The notes under the pieces are model-generated. The model was not told the origin of the DNA. It did not search any database and saw nothing but the letters and a program-made list of their open reading frames with translations. From assembly GCA_014529385.2 (NCBI GenBank), contig CM043944.1, positions 74,181,384 through 74,241,383 of the forward strand: DNA of 60,000 nt, read 5' to 3'. The position numbers and the translations under genes were made by a program. Below are positions 36,010 to 46,930 of this stretch, one piece after another. The DNA comes from Adiantum capillus-veneris. Lineage: Eukaryota > Streptophyta > Polypodiopsida > Polypodiales > Pteridaceae. The stretch's first letter is position 1, and each line of letters starts with the position of its first letter.

Positions 36010-36365
36010 TTTATCTTTTCTTGCTTAAGAAGAGAGGTCCTTAAGTAGTCTATTAATGGTTGATTTTGTTAGTTATATTAGGGTAAGTGGGACTGGGATC
36101 TATTATCGGTTTTGTTGAGGCCACTATGTGGGATATGGTGCAAACCTCGGGAGCTTTGGTCTTAATAATGGGGTCTCTTTAGACTTGCCTACAGATTTAC
36201 CAGTATTGAGCCGCCATAAGAAGTCCGAAAGGAGATATCCCTAAAACATTCTTCTATGTTAGACCCACCCCACTACTCTCTATAATTAACCAATTCGAGC
36301 CGTGGGCATAGATACTTAAGTGCCTATTTTCAAAGGCTAAGAGGAGTAGCAACTAAGGTTTTGAA

Positions 36366-36597
36366 TTGCCAAAGAATACACTAAGTAAATGCATAAGTAT
36401 AATTACCATGACTGACAATAATCAAGAGAGTATAATGAACATTGATAACTTTGATTTTTCACATGAAGGTGCTAATGATGATGCCTCCATGTTTATCAAT
36501 TATCTTGTTACTAGATTGCATCAAGCTATGGGCTACCCTACTTTGCAAGCCAAAGTTACTCAACAACTTTGTGCTTATGGGATTTCCTTTCCTCTCC

Positions 36598-36641
<44 letters not shown>

Positions 36642-37730
36642 TGAGGTCTCTTGATGAGACTCCCAAAAAAAGACTCTCTCCCATAAGAGAGGAGGAATCC
36701 AAAGAACAAGAAAGAAGCAAATCACTAAGTCCTCTAAAGTTGTGTCTCCATGAAGATGGGGGTTTAGACTATCGCCAACTCCTCCCAAGAGGAAACGGTC
36801 AACCCATAGTCCTTCTCCTTGTCACTCCGAAAGGGAAGAGAGGAAACAAAGGAAGAAAAAGGCAAGAAAGAGGCCACCCTCTTCTCTTTCTTCTTCACCT
36901 TCCTTCTCTTTGGACGAAAGCTACGGCTATATATTCTTTTAGAAAAAAACAAGAGGGGAGAACATCGCAAATCATACCGTGCAGATCACAAAAGGTCAAG
37001 AAGGTCAAAGAGGGAGGAAATAGTATCTCTTTTCTTACCTATGATGGCACCTTTGGTGCCACTAACAAAGTATTGGCCTTTATCCAGAAATTTGATGTGG
37101 CCTTTAGAGACGAGGGCTTCACGGAGTCCTCCAACCTACACCATGTATCTATGCACTTCCAAAAATTGCCTCGTCAATGGTGGGCTATCCTTCATGGCAA
37201 TGGCAAAGTCCCAAAGACATGGAAAACTCCAGAAGTTTCCATCATGAAGCAATTTCTTGCATGCGATGCAAAGGACAAAGTACTTACCGAATGGCGGAGT
37301 TTGAAGCTTCTCTCCCATGAGTCTATTCACAAATATGTGGACAAGTTTTGGGATTTACATCTCAAGGCTACAATCTTTCAAAGGATAGACTTTGCCAAAC
37401 AAAAGCAACAGTTTTGTGCGGTATTAATCGAAGAAATGGCCGAGTATGTCAACTCAAAATGACCTAGCACTATCACTGAAGTCACCCACCACACTATGGT
37501 TGCTTCAAGGATCAATTTCCAACAAGGGGCGAGAAGAAATTTCAAGCCCATGGAAAACAAGGATCAAAATGAACCTAAAGGGAAGAGCAATGCTCAAAAC
37601 TCTTCCCAAAGAAACCCCAACACCAACCTTATAAAGATAAAAATAAGCTCTCTCCCGAATAATTAGAGGCCTTTCATAAAGACCATAAATGCTTTAAGTG
37701 TGGGGAGCAAGGACATGGTTATCGTTCTTG
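36366..37730 (+). pseudogene. Ty3-C gag, broken
   Basis: The N-terminal block, 36366-36600 (HEGANDDASMFINYLVTRL), runs into a (GA)n expansion at 36600-36637 that shifts the frame. The gag core resumes at about 37010-37460 (KVLAFIQKFDVAFRDEGF, LPRQWWAILHGNGK, VDKFWDLHLKA), the Ty3 retrotransposon-gag domain. A zinc knuckle near 37684 reads CFKCGEQGHGYRS, with Ser where the last Cys is expected, followed at once by a stop. It would have packaged element RNA. The microsatellite inside the coding region is an unusual way to lose the frame. Confidence 0.82.
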
Positions 37731-37770
37731 ATTCAAAAGAAATGTACACAATGACACTCCTAGAGCTTCC

Positions 37771-38178
37771 ATGGTTGAAGCTCCAAAAGAGGACACTCAT
37801 TGCAAAGGTTCATACCTCTCCCATGCTTGGGGAAAAGCAAGAGAGCATGATGCCCTTATTCTCTTTGACCTTGGCTCTACTCACAACTTCATATCAACGG
37901 AATTGGCCACTAAGTTGGGCATTCAAGATTTTGAGATGGGAGATACTATAATTGTCGATGGAGCTTTCAAGGGATAGCAAGCCTCCATTACTCCCTTGAT
38001 TGGAAAGTTGAGGCTTCATGTCCAAAGCTACGTCCACAAAGAAGACTTTTATATCTCTCCTCTCCAAGATGAGGATGTTATCCTAAGGGCACCATGGTTC
38101 AACCGCATGGTTGCCAACATGAAGTTCCAGCTTGAAAGGAGAGTCTACTTCACCTACAGGGAAAAGAGCATGCATTGA
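37771..38178 (+). pseudogene. Ty3-C protease remnant
   Basis: ALILFDLGSTHNFIS is the aspartic protease active-site region, with D-L-G where D-S/T-G is expected. ELATKLGIQ follows, and then, after a stop at 37977, the C-terminal part EDVILRAPWFNRM. It is inactive by its stop and altered motif. Confidence 0.78.
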
Positions 38179-38549
38179 GATGCTAATGAGTCGGGGAACA
38201 CCATATCCCTGGTAAATATGCCTGCTTTTGATAAGTCAATGAAAAGATCTGTTTTTGCGTATATGGTTTTTGTTAGAGAATCTATAAATGATTCTAATGT
38301 TTTCACAAGTAGCAATAAAGTAATCAATAGGAATTAGAGTTGTTTAATTTCCTAAATGGATTCCAAGATGTTTTCATTGATGGCATCCCTAGTGAGCTAC
38401 CTCCAAGACGAGGGGATGATGACCATGCAATAGAGCTTCTACTAGGAAACTCACCACCTAATAAAACTCCTTATTGAGTTTCACAAGCTCAACAAGAGGA
38501 GGTCATGAGGCAAGTGCATGAACTTCTCCATTCTATTCACAAGTACTTT

Positions 38550-39371
38550 TAGTACAAAATAAATATGGCACATATCACATGTGTGTCGACTATAGAGCAC
38601 TAGATAGCATCACTATATATATATATATAAAATCCCGTGCCACGGCTAGAAGATCTATTTGATAAGTTACAAGTTTTGGTCTGAAAAATGCTCCAGCCGC
38701 ATTCAAACTCACGATGGACAAAAATCTTCAGGCCAATCAAATTCTCTTGAGGTGTACAAGTGACACCTCTAGGTAATCTTTCAAGTTGTGAGAGAAAATA
38801 AGCTTTTCATTAATCAAAAGAAAAGTGAATTTTTACTACAAGAGATTCAATATTTAGGTCACATTATCTCTCAAGATGGTATATGTATGAATCCATCAAA
38901 GTTGGAGTAATAAAAGCATGACCTAATCCAAGGAATCTGCATGAGCTAATAAGCTTTATTGGTATGTGTTCATACTATAGACTCTTCATAGAAAAATTCT
39001 GTCAAATAGCAGGACCATTGCATGACTTAACAAGGAAGAATTTTAAGTACTCATGGACTGCTAAAGGACAAAATTCTTTTGACACGCTTAAAGAGAAGCT
39101 TACCTCCTAGCCAGTCCTTATGCTTTCGGATCTCTCAAAGCTATTTGAGGTCCAATGTGATGCTTGTGGTGATTGCCTTGGAGCAGTTTTGCTTCAAGAA
39201 GGGCATGCCATAGAATATGAGAGCCGAAGGCTCAATGCTGATGAATGGGTCTTAGGCATATGTGAAAAAGAACTTTTAGATGTTCTACATGCCCTAGACA
39301 CATGGAAGCACTATCTCTTGGGGGATCCATTCATCCTACGAATGGATCACAAAGCCTTAAGTACTTCATGA
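38550..39371 (+). pseudogene. Ty3-C RT fragments and RNase H
   Basis: RT pieces in three frames: CVDYRALDSIT (38571), KNAPAAFKLTMD (about 38690), LQEIQYLGHIISQDGI (about 38840) and LHELISFIGMCSYYR (about 38940). The segment with the Y-x-DD active site is missing. RNase H at 39120-39371 stays open: FEVQCDACGDCLGAVLLQEG, EKELLDVLHAL and FILRMDHKALS show the D, E and D residues. The integrase core that should follow is absent. Confidence 0.85.
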
Positions 39372-40480
39372 CATTACTGGCAAGCACAATCAAGTGGTTA
39401 TCAATGAGAGAAGTACCTACCTCTTGTAAAGTATGCGTACAATGACATTGTACATACTTCTATGGGGAAAGAACCTTTCGATGTTAAAGAGGGAAGATCC
39501 AAAAAGTCCCTTACTACTTAAAGTATATATGAAGATCTTTGTTGTTGATGAATATAGCTAAGACTTACAAGAATCTTTTGCAAAGATTAAAAAGGTTATA
39601 TCCATCTCACAGCAAAGGCAAAAAGGGCTACTTCTAGTAAGCACAGAAGATCCTTAGCCTTTAAGAAAAATGATTGGGTCTTTCTAAAGTTTCTGAAGGA
39701 TCATCTAAGGCATACTATGGGCAAGAATCCTATGAGACACCAAGAGTACTATGCTAAACTAGCAAAAAGATACTATGGTCCTTTCTAATAAAATTCTTAA
39801 TCCAATCAATGAGATGGATTTATTAGATAAAGTTGCCCAACCGTTGGCTCATTCACAACGCTAACCATGTGAGACTACTCCAACCTTACAAAGGAGAGCC
39901 ACCAAAATAACCAATAATGGAGGACCCATGAGAGATCAAAGATCAAGAAGAGGTGTTGCAATCCAAACCGATTCTTCGACACGAAGACATGATATTAAGA
40001 AACGGTAACGTTATCCAATGATATCTTGCTAAGTTTAAGAATTATCCTTTTAAAGATGTTAGATGGATGCAAGGAACCTAGCTTAAGGATAATATGAACC
40101 TTGTTAATGCTTACGATGCTACACTAGAGTAAGCAAATAAAAATTTTAAATGAACAAAGTCTTTGTCTTATAAGATTCATTGTCTTTCTTTTAATGTGCA
40201 CAAAATTTAAGAAGTATGCATGCATAGGATCATGTTTGTGGTGATTATGTCTCCCAAACACCAAGTAGAACTTGTCACTCTACTTTGGAAGTATGATATG
40301 GACTAAGAGTAGAGATGCTTGCGGCAGCTAAGTCTCTTGAGCACCAAATAGATTATTCATCCATTCTAGAATGATGTCGTAGGGTAAAAAGGGATTCTCT
40401 ACCCGCTAAGAAACATGGACTAATGACTAGGCTTTATCTTCTCCACCTCATAGTCAAGGACAACTATGATTTCAAGAGAG
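39372..40480 (+). pseudogene. Ty3-C integrase tail and chromodomain-like remnant
   Basis: LPLVKYAYNDIVHTSMGKEPFD near 39420-39490 is the end of the integrase core region. Around 39930-40090 ILRHEDMILRNGNVI and YLAKFKNYPFKDVRWMQ resemble a chromodomain (the Y-L-V-K-W-K-G-Y-P...W pattern), which in chromoviruses steers integration. Stops and frameshifts run throughout, and no intact protein is possible. Confidence 0.65.
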
Positions 40481-42334
40481 AGGTGATGTCATAAAATATA
40501 ATATCAAACTTTAGTAAATGATTTTCTCATATTAAACTGATCAGTAGTATAAGAAGATAAAAGGGGAACAAGAGTTAGGATATAGCTATGTGTTTCTAGA
40601 CCTATCTCAACAGGGGACCAAAAGGAGAAATGGTTGCATCTCAATAGGGGTCCAAAAGGCGACGATCTACCAAAGAGAAATGTGAAATAAGAGCTTCTGG
40701 ATTTACCTCAACAAGGGACCAAGAGGAGAGATGGTTACATCTCAATAGGGTCCAAAAGGAGGTAGTCTATCAGAGAGCAACGTGCATCTAATGGAGCTCA
40801 AAAGACCTTAGGGTTAGCTTGATTAAAGACCTCCAAAAGTTAGTGTTAAAAAGTCCTTTGACCTTAGGCAAGCTAGGGCTGATCTTAGGCAAGCCAATGG
40901 AGCTCAAAAGACCTTAGGGTTAGCTTGATTAAAGACCTCCAAAATTTAGTGTTAAAAAGTCCTTTGATCTTAGGCAATCTAGGGCTGACCTTGAGGTGGG
41001 AATTCTATCCAAGCATGAGATGCTTGTCGGCTTGCTAAAGTGCTGAAAGTGTTTGTGAGAACCTTGTCCAAAGCTTGAGGTGATTTTTATGTTAAATGAC
41101 TAAGGTTCTTGAAGTGTTCAATTCAAAGATAAACTCTCAAGAGGCATAATCGGTTTTCATGTTTAATTGACTAAGTGCTTGAAGTGTTCAATTCAAACCA
41201 AATGACTTAATAAGCATAAAAAGACATATGTCAAAATCCTCCTCATGTGGCACTCATGATGTGATTGAATCCTATTAGACAGGCTTTAAAGGCGTCCAAT
41301 GAGAATTTAGATACATGAAAAAAAATTAATTAAGTTCTTTCTCTCAAAGAGTAAAAAGAGGACACATGTCCAAATGATATAATTAAATAATAAGAGAGAG
41401 ACAGAGAGAGAGAGAGAGAGGGATGGATCAAGCTTGAGAGGGGGTATACTCTCCCACACACACACCATTAGGAAAAATATGGATTCTCCATGGGCCTTGT
41501 AAGAATCCCTAATTTTAAGGAAGTATGTTGTGATTAAGAGAGACAAAGGAAATGATGGGGGCTATTTTGGTAGGTGATTTTCTAGCCTTCAAGCCTAGAA
41601 AAGGTGGGGTAAGTAGTGACTAGGAGGCTACCTTCTCTCTTTAGCTTTTCAGCATCTCCTAGAGAAAAGGGGGTGTCATAAAGAGGGAGAGGGACCCTTG
41701 TACAAAAAGAGAACCCCACCTTTCTTTTTTTTTAAAAACTCGGCAAAAAATAAACCCTAAAAATTTGAAATTTATTGAGATTTTCAAAAGTAGTTTTTCC
41801 CCCTAAAAAGTGACCGCAAACCTATTCTAATATCAAAACATCATTTTTTGACTCCAAAATCCCTTTCTCTCTCTCCATGTCTCCTCTTTGCCTCTCTTAC
41901 TCCCCTTCCTCAAAGTAGCCATGCCCACCATAGCCAGGACCTACTGCATCTCCCTCTTTATCTAAATGCTAAATCCTCCTTCTCACTCTTACAGAATTTT
42001 GCATCTCCCTCTCCATCTACCTGCTAAACCCTCCCTCTCATTCTCACACACTCCTGGATCTGCCTCTTCATCTACCTGCTAAACCCTACTTCCAAGATTG
42101 GGAAGAATTTGAATATAAGCGTCTTTTGATTGTATACCCCACTCTTTATGCATTGTATTGCTTTAATTGTGTACCATGCGATGTAGCAGTGGTCCATGTT
42201 TTGTCTACCTTCTTTTGTATGCATGTAGCTTAAAGCTTGGCATTGGGAAAACTTGCCTACGTTAAGCACCTTGGCTAAGTCAAGCATGCAGTTCCTAATA
42301 CATCCAAGCTATGTGAAGCTTTGATGCAACCCAA

Positions 42335-42527
42335 ATATCTTGAATGCATGGTAAAAGTTTCTGGAAAGCCTTGGAATGCCCCCAAAGTGGCTTCCACAAG
42401 GGCGCGCATTTGGTGCTTCCAAAGGCAGATGAATGGACCAAATGTGCGTCCTTGTGGTAGCCATTCTTAGGGCATTCCAAGCCATTGACAAGGCTTTCCA
42501 GAAACTTTTACCAAGCATGTAGGATAT
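42335..42527. ncRNA. Long foldback 1 (MIRNA-precursor-like)
   Basis: The 5' arm, about 42335-42425, pairs with the 3' arm, about 42433-42527. GGTAAAAGTTTCTGGAAAGC is matched exactly by its complement, and an 11-base bulge sits in the 3' arm. Near the loop the 19-mer CCACAAGGGCGCGCATTTG (42394-42412) faces CAAATGTGCGTCCTTGTGG (42439-42457) with two mismatches. An imperfect stem of about 80 pairs with a short loop is plant MIRNA-like, but equally typical of a young inverted duplication. Transcription is not shown. Confidence 0.55.
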
Positions 42528-42634
42528 TTCCCTTGCTTCAATGCGTCACATAACAGGGAAGCATCAGGAAGTGCATGCCCCATTAAGTCCATGTAGCATA
42601 GATTTTTTGAAGCATGGTTGTCTCTTGTGTTTGG

Positions 42635-42844
42635 TTTTGCAACTTTAATTTATCTGGGTATTGATAAGCCTTTATAAGGCCTTGAGCTAGATGCTCCAAA
42701 ACGGGCTGCCACAAGGGCGCGCATTTGCCCCTTCCATATGCTAATGGAAGACCCAAATGCGCGCCGTTGTGGCAGTCCCTTTTGGGGCCTCCCAAGCCCT
42801 TTAGTAGGCATATCAATAACTTTTCCCATGATTTAATGCAAGTT
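42635..42844. ncRNA. Long foldback 2 (MIRNA-precursor-like), related to foldback 1
   Basis: TATTGATA (42659-42666) pairs with TATCAATA (42811-42818). Inward, GGGCTGCCACAAGGGCGCGC pairs with its near-complement on the 3' arm. The same 19-mer CCACAAGGGCGCGCATTTG occurs at 42709-42727, opposite CAAATGCGCGCCGTTGTGG (42754-42772) with one mismatch. The rest of the arms differ from foldback 1. Conservation of one 19-21 nt duplex with diverged flanks is what a small-RNA family would show. Confidence 0.55.
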
Positions 42845-43430
42845 GGTTGGCCAACATGCTTTCCAACCCAGCATGCATAAAAAACTGCGTGATTCACTAA
42901 GCACGGGTGCTTGTCATAAACACATTGGAAGCCAAACATATAAAAAATTCAAAAGCTTGCAAGTAAGAGAGAGTCATAGACACCAAAAATTAGATTCATT
43001 AAGGAAATCAATGCTTTACACAATATTCGGATTTTGCTTTAGGATCTTTCGAATTACAATTTTCTGGTGCTTGGCCTTTTGGGGTGGCTCTCTGTTAAGC
43101 AAAGTGGTTGTAATTTCTTGGGTGCCATTAACCCCTATAGCTTGTTTCATGCCGACATGGGTGATGAGGTGTCCGTGAAAGTTGACGCCAAAAGTGGATG
43201 TTGCAAAATCTTTCTTTAAAAGCACTACAAGGTTGGACGATTGGATAAGGGTTGTTAAGCAAAACGCCTTAGAGAGTGAACGGAGGGAAAAAATGTTGTA
43301 CGTCCATTGGGGCAGTAGTCGGAATGCACAAACACCACGTCACTAGTCGGAAGTGTGCCGAGGTAGTGAGCAAGTGCTGCTTGAGGTTCGAACGGCATCC
43401 TCCTCCGCCCTCACCGTTGCTCCTCCGCCC

Positions 43431-44705
43431 TCACCGTTGCGCCCAGGCATCAACCTCCAAAACATCCTGCAAAACATAGGATTTGTGAGAAATATGGCAA
43501 AAAATTATTTATAACATTAACAAAATCATTTGTAACAATCAAATTTAAGTGAGCATAAATACCTCTTGTGTACGATCCTCCTCATCATCATCCGGGTGCA
43601 AGTAAGGATCCACACTTGACTTCCCCTTTGGATCAAGCAAAACAAGTGTTGTAGAAGGTGATGGTGAATCCACTCTTGTGTGTTTAGCCAACCACATGGC
43701 TTGCATGGCCACAAAATCCTCCTCAAAGACCTTGGCATGCTCGGTCGCGGCCACCTCGGCTTGTGCGATCGCCACTGTGTCCGCCACAGTATTCCCCATG
43801 GTGGGCAATAGGAGATCATCGTCATGGGAGGTGGTGGTATCAACCTCAAACTTGCCATGGGCATCGAGGATGGCGAAACACTCATCCATGCGAAGCTCAA
43901 AGGATTTCTCCAAATCATGCAAAAACACAAACTCCTCCCCACCCACGACAATGGAGGAGAAACGGGTAATCTCTACCTCAGGGATGGCATCCCGAGTGCT
44001 AGTTCCTTCTGGAGGCCGCGAGGATGAACCTACAGATGGAGAGGACTCCAAGAGGCCTTGAATCCCTACAGGATAGGTCAAGGCAAGCGTCCTCTTCTCT
44101 ACGAATGTGTCAATGGGCGTGGGATTGGGGTCCTTCACATCAACCAGGACCCCTCTGATCTGCAAGTGTCGTAGCACTACGTGAGGTCCTGCTGGGCACT
44201 CATGAAGGAGGAAGATCATTATGGCCCGGACAGAGAAAAAAGTGTTTCCGATCTTCCCCTTACGCATTGCTCGCACATCATCATCTTCAAGCCGCACATA
44301 TTGTCCGGCGGGTTGTGCTATGGTGGCAAAGCGTGCAAGCCGCTGATGAAATGGCATGTCCCCTTTGTAGATGTGGTGCAGAAGGCCCTCAGGGACCCAT
44401 TGCCCTTGCCGGTTTGGTAACTCAACAATGAATTTCCCCATGCACGTGGAAATGTATGAAGTGATGTTCTCAAGAGATTGAGAGTGGAGGGTCAAGGTGG
44501 TTTCCAAATCGGGTTGGGTTGTGAAAAATGCATGAAGCTCAGGGCGATTTGCATGCCCAGCCTCACTAAGGAATGCATCTAAAGCACTACTTGCAACCAT
44601 ACTTGATCTTTGTGTAACTGGGTATGCTAGGTCTCTCTGCAATGCTGGGATGAAAATGGTAAAATGAGGAGGTGACCCCCCTTTTATAGACATATTCCAT
44701 CTCAA
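43431..44705 (-). CDS. Unrecognised two-exon gene in the TIR transposon (gene 2)
   Basis: Exon 1, 44705-43563, has no internal stop. The start could be the Met at 44705 or the Met at 44600 (MVASSALDAFLSEAG). A donor GTATTT follows TCAAGAG-type sequence, and the acceptor TATGTTTTGCAG leads to exon 2, 43466-43431 (DVLEVDAWAQR then TGA), in phase. The product is about 390 residues from the upstream Met. The N-terminal two-thirds looks folded (MGKFIVELPNRQGQWVPEGL, FFSVRAIMIFLLHECPAGPH). The C-terminal third is acidic, with EEFVFLHDLEKSFELRMDEC and DDDEEDRTQE. I do not recognise the family and see no transposase triad or zinc finger. It lies downstream of gene 1 on the same strand. Confidence 0.6.
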
Positions 44706-44972
44706 TTTTTTTTTTAAATATGTGTTTTAAAAATAAAATTACACAACACCTTAAAACTCAAGTACAACAACCCTAAAAATTTTCAAAATCTTTAATAAAA
44801 TATCCAATATATAAAAGAGTAAAGTTACAAGCCAATTCACTTAGACAAGACGACTTCGTCTGTAGCCCAATCTTTGTAAACAAGCATAGTGGCCTCCATC
44901 CGCCTTCCAATCTACATAAACAAAAAATGGGCAATCCAGATACAAAACCCGAGAAAATTTAAGAAAAGGTAG

Positions 44973-46001
44973 CTAATCAAACACAAAGCACACCTTGCGT
45001 TGTTCCAGTTTGCAACTTGCATTGTCGACATCCTCGAATCCCATTATGACAAAATGTTCCTGAAGATTGGCAAGAGTCCAATGTGGGTTCACTGCAACCA
45101 CCTCCACCTCATTATTGGGCATGCGGACACGAATTTCAAAGGATTGAACCTCTTCAATTGTCATCTGCAAGGGTATCCATTTGCCACGTTTGTGCATCCA
45201 CCTTTCGTAGCTAAACTGTGCATACAAGGTGCACCTTGCCTTCAAATATCGAAGGCAAAGCTGTGTGGGGGACACATTGCACTTGTAACGGTTACCATCA
45301 TGCACACCGTTAACATAGCTCCAATTGACACCTAGAATGGTGTCCATTGCATCTACGTCAACTTCTTTGCAAACAAACATTGTCAGTGTTTCCACAATCG
45401 GTAGAAAGAGGAATGCATGCACAAACAAATGGATGGGACAATGCCAACTGAGACCCACTGATCTAGTTGCCTTACCAAACTTTAGGGACCCTTGGAAATC
45501 TTGCAGCACCTTGCGCTTGAAAGAAAGCAAGGCCCAATGGTCTATAGTTGGCCATTTTGTACTCTGCAATGAGGGTGTCTCCACAGCTTCTAACCTACCA
45601 TAGCCTTGGCTTGACTTTCGTACCACGTACTTGTGGGAGTACATGAATATTCGCTGCTCAGTAAGTTTTTTCGACGAGACATTAGGAAAAATAAGCTCCC
45701 CAATGTGAGCATGCACAACCATGAACGTGCCTGAGAGGCACTCAAGCGACGGATCCTCAACTAAGCTGGATGGAAAAACATCTTTACAAATACCCTTAGT
45801 CAAACAAAATGATCGCATGCACGTTAAACATGATATATGCATGGGATAACTAAACCATGAGGACTTACAATGAGGTGCAAATTGAGTTGAATCTCTCTGC
45901 AGGTGGATCTCAGCTGCACTGTACACGTGTTGCACGATGGCCACCATTCCGGAATTGGTTTCTTTGAATGCCAATAGTCTTCCCTTCCAATGGCGTTCCA
46001 A
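44973..46001 (-). CDS. Unrecognised gene in the TIR transposon (gene 1), probably with an intron
   Basis: A stop-free frame of 342 codons. An internal donor GTAAGT at 45868 and acceptor CCAGCTTAG ending at 45761 define a 108-base intron. Removing it joins QFAPH to EDPSLECL in phase, so the protein is probably about 307 residues. The true start is unclear: the same frame closes with a stop just upstream of 46001, and coding-like sequence continues in another frame to about 46170. Visible features are GTFMVVHAHIGELIF, RIFMYSHKYVVRKSS, WALLSFKRKVLQDF, a hydrophobic stretch HLFVHAFLFLPIVETLTMFV and a C-terminal acidic segment. I do not recognise the family. Several Cys and His are present but no clear zinc-finger spacing. 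Confidence 0.6.
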   Translation of the reverse strand: MERHWKGRLLAFKETNSGMVAIVQHVYSAAEIHLQRDSTQFAPHCKSSWFSYPMHISCLTCMRSFCLTKGICKDVFPSSLVEDPSLECLSGTFMVVHAHIGELIFPNVSSKKLTEQRIFMYSHKYVVRKSSQGYGRLEAVETPSLQSTKWPTIDHWALLSFKRKVLQDFQGSLKFGKATRSVGLSWHCPIHLFVHAFLFLPIVETLTMFVCKEVDVDAMDTILGVNWSYVNGVHDGNRYKCNVSPTQLCLRYLKARCTLYAQFSYERWMHKRGKWIPLQMTIEEVQSFEIRVRMPNNEVEVVAVNPHWTLANLQEHFVIMGFEDVDNASCKLEQRKVCFVFD

Positions 46002-46159
46002 TACGCCTCGACATCATACGCGATGAGGTCCAGCACTGGACGGTTGCATGTAGACCCATGAACTCTTCTTGAATACATGTGGGATCCATCCCCCCTCTGA
46101 AGTTTTTGTGTTGTGCAACACAATCTCCTGTATCTCTGGTTTGGGCCGTCTATGTGTGT

Positions 46160-46930
46160 TAGCGGTGGACATGCTTGGGAAGTTGGGCTTAAGAAGGGAT
46201 TGGGAATGGGTGGGAGGAAGGTGAGGGAGAGAAGTGGACAAGGATGTGGGATATTGTGTGTGGGTATTGTGGAGAGAGAATGAGGAGCTAAGGGGAGGCT
46301 GAGGTGACTTGCCTATGGTGGCTTTGACAATAGAGATAGAGAAAGAGGGGAGGAGTGAGAGGTAGAGAGGATAGTGGTGAGTTGTGGGCTATGGGGTGTG
46401 GGACTGTAGAGGGTTGATAGAGGTGTGAGAGAAGGGGGAGCTATGGAGAGAGAGGAAGAGAGTGGTGGAAAGCTTTTGGCTATGGCTGCCTTGACTGTAG
46501 AGAGACAATGGGAGGAGGGAGAGTGTGGGAGAGAAAAGTGGATTTTGGGGGGGGAATTTGACTTTTTGAAGTTAGTATATGTTTTGGGACTGTTTTGGAG
46601 GCAAATGAGTCGATTTTGACACTTTTTAAAAATTTCTTTTTAGGGTTTTTAAGTTTGCGCATTTTTTCTTTTTGGGGGGTCCCTCCCTGTTTTATGACAC
46701 CTCTTTCCCCCTTTTAACCCCCTCCTCCTCCCCCCCCCCCCCCCCCCCCCCCCCAACCTCCCCCCTCCCTCCCCCACTCTCTAAGAACCAAGCATTGAAG
46801 AGGGAGACAATTAGTTTGCACCCCTACCATTCCTCCCCCTCTAGGTGATATCCGAAGAGCCCACTCATTGGTTCTCCCTTAAGCCCTCACTAATCAAAAA
46901 GGCCCAAGGAGAGTCCATATTTTTCCTAAT
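46160..46930. other. Purine-rich right arm of the TIR transposon
   Basis: The plus strand is GA-rich (TC-rich on the coding strand) from 46180 to 46560, then has a C run of about 25 at 46730-46754. It lies upstream of gene 1, where a promoter would be expected. No specific site is identifiable. Confidence 0.5.

Larger units (their letters stand above)
41467..46930 (-). mobile_element. 5.46-kb TIR DNA transposon of unrecognised family, inside the Ty3-C LTR
   Basis: The insertion is delimited exactly by the intact 5' LTR of Ty3-C. The left end is ATTAGGAAAAATATGGATTC, and the right end read on the other strand is ATTAGGAAAAATATGGACTC. The inverted repeats continue to about 30 bases (TCCATGGGCC / TCCTTGGGCC). 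Flanks are ACACACACC and ACACACATT; a nine-base duplication with two changes is possible but lies in a CA repeat, so its length is unsure. It encodes two genes with introns on the minus strand and two foldbacks. No DDE, hAT, CACTA or Mutator transposase motif is visible, so it is either non-autonomous with captured genes or a new type. Confidence 0.88.

Noticed and set aside
42072-42939. Minus-strand short proteins over the foldbacks
   Set aside because: Frames over both arms of a hairpin open by chance; the two related hairpins do not share peptide sequence outside the 19-nt core.
45824-46123. Alternative first exon for gene 1 in another frame
   Set aside because: It is open and ends at the GTAAGT donor, but the phase does not fit either acceptor; the frame starting near 46001 does fit.
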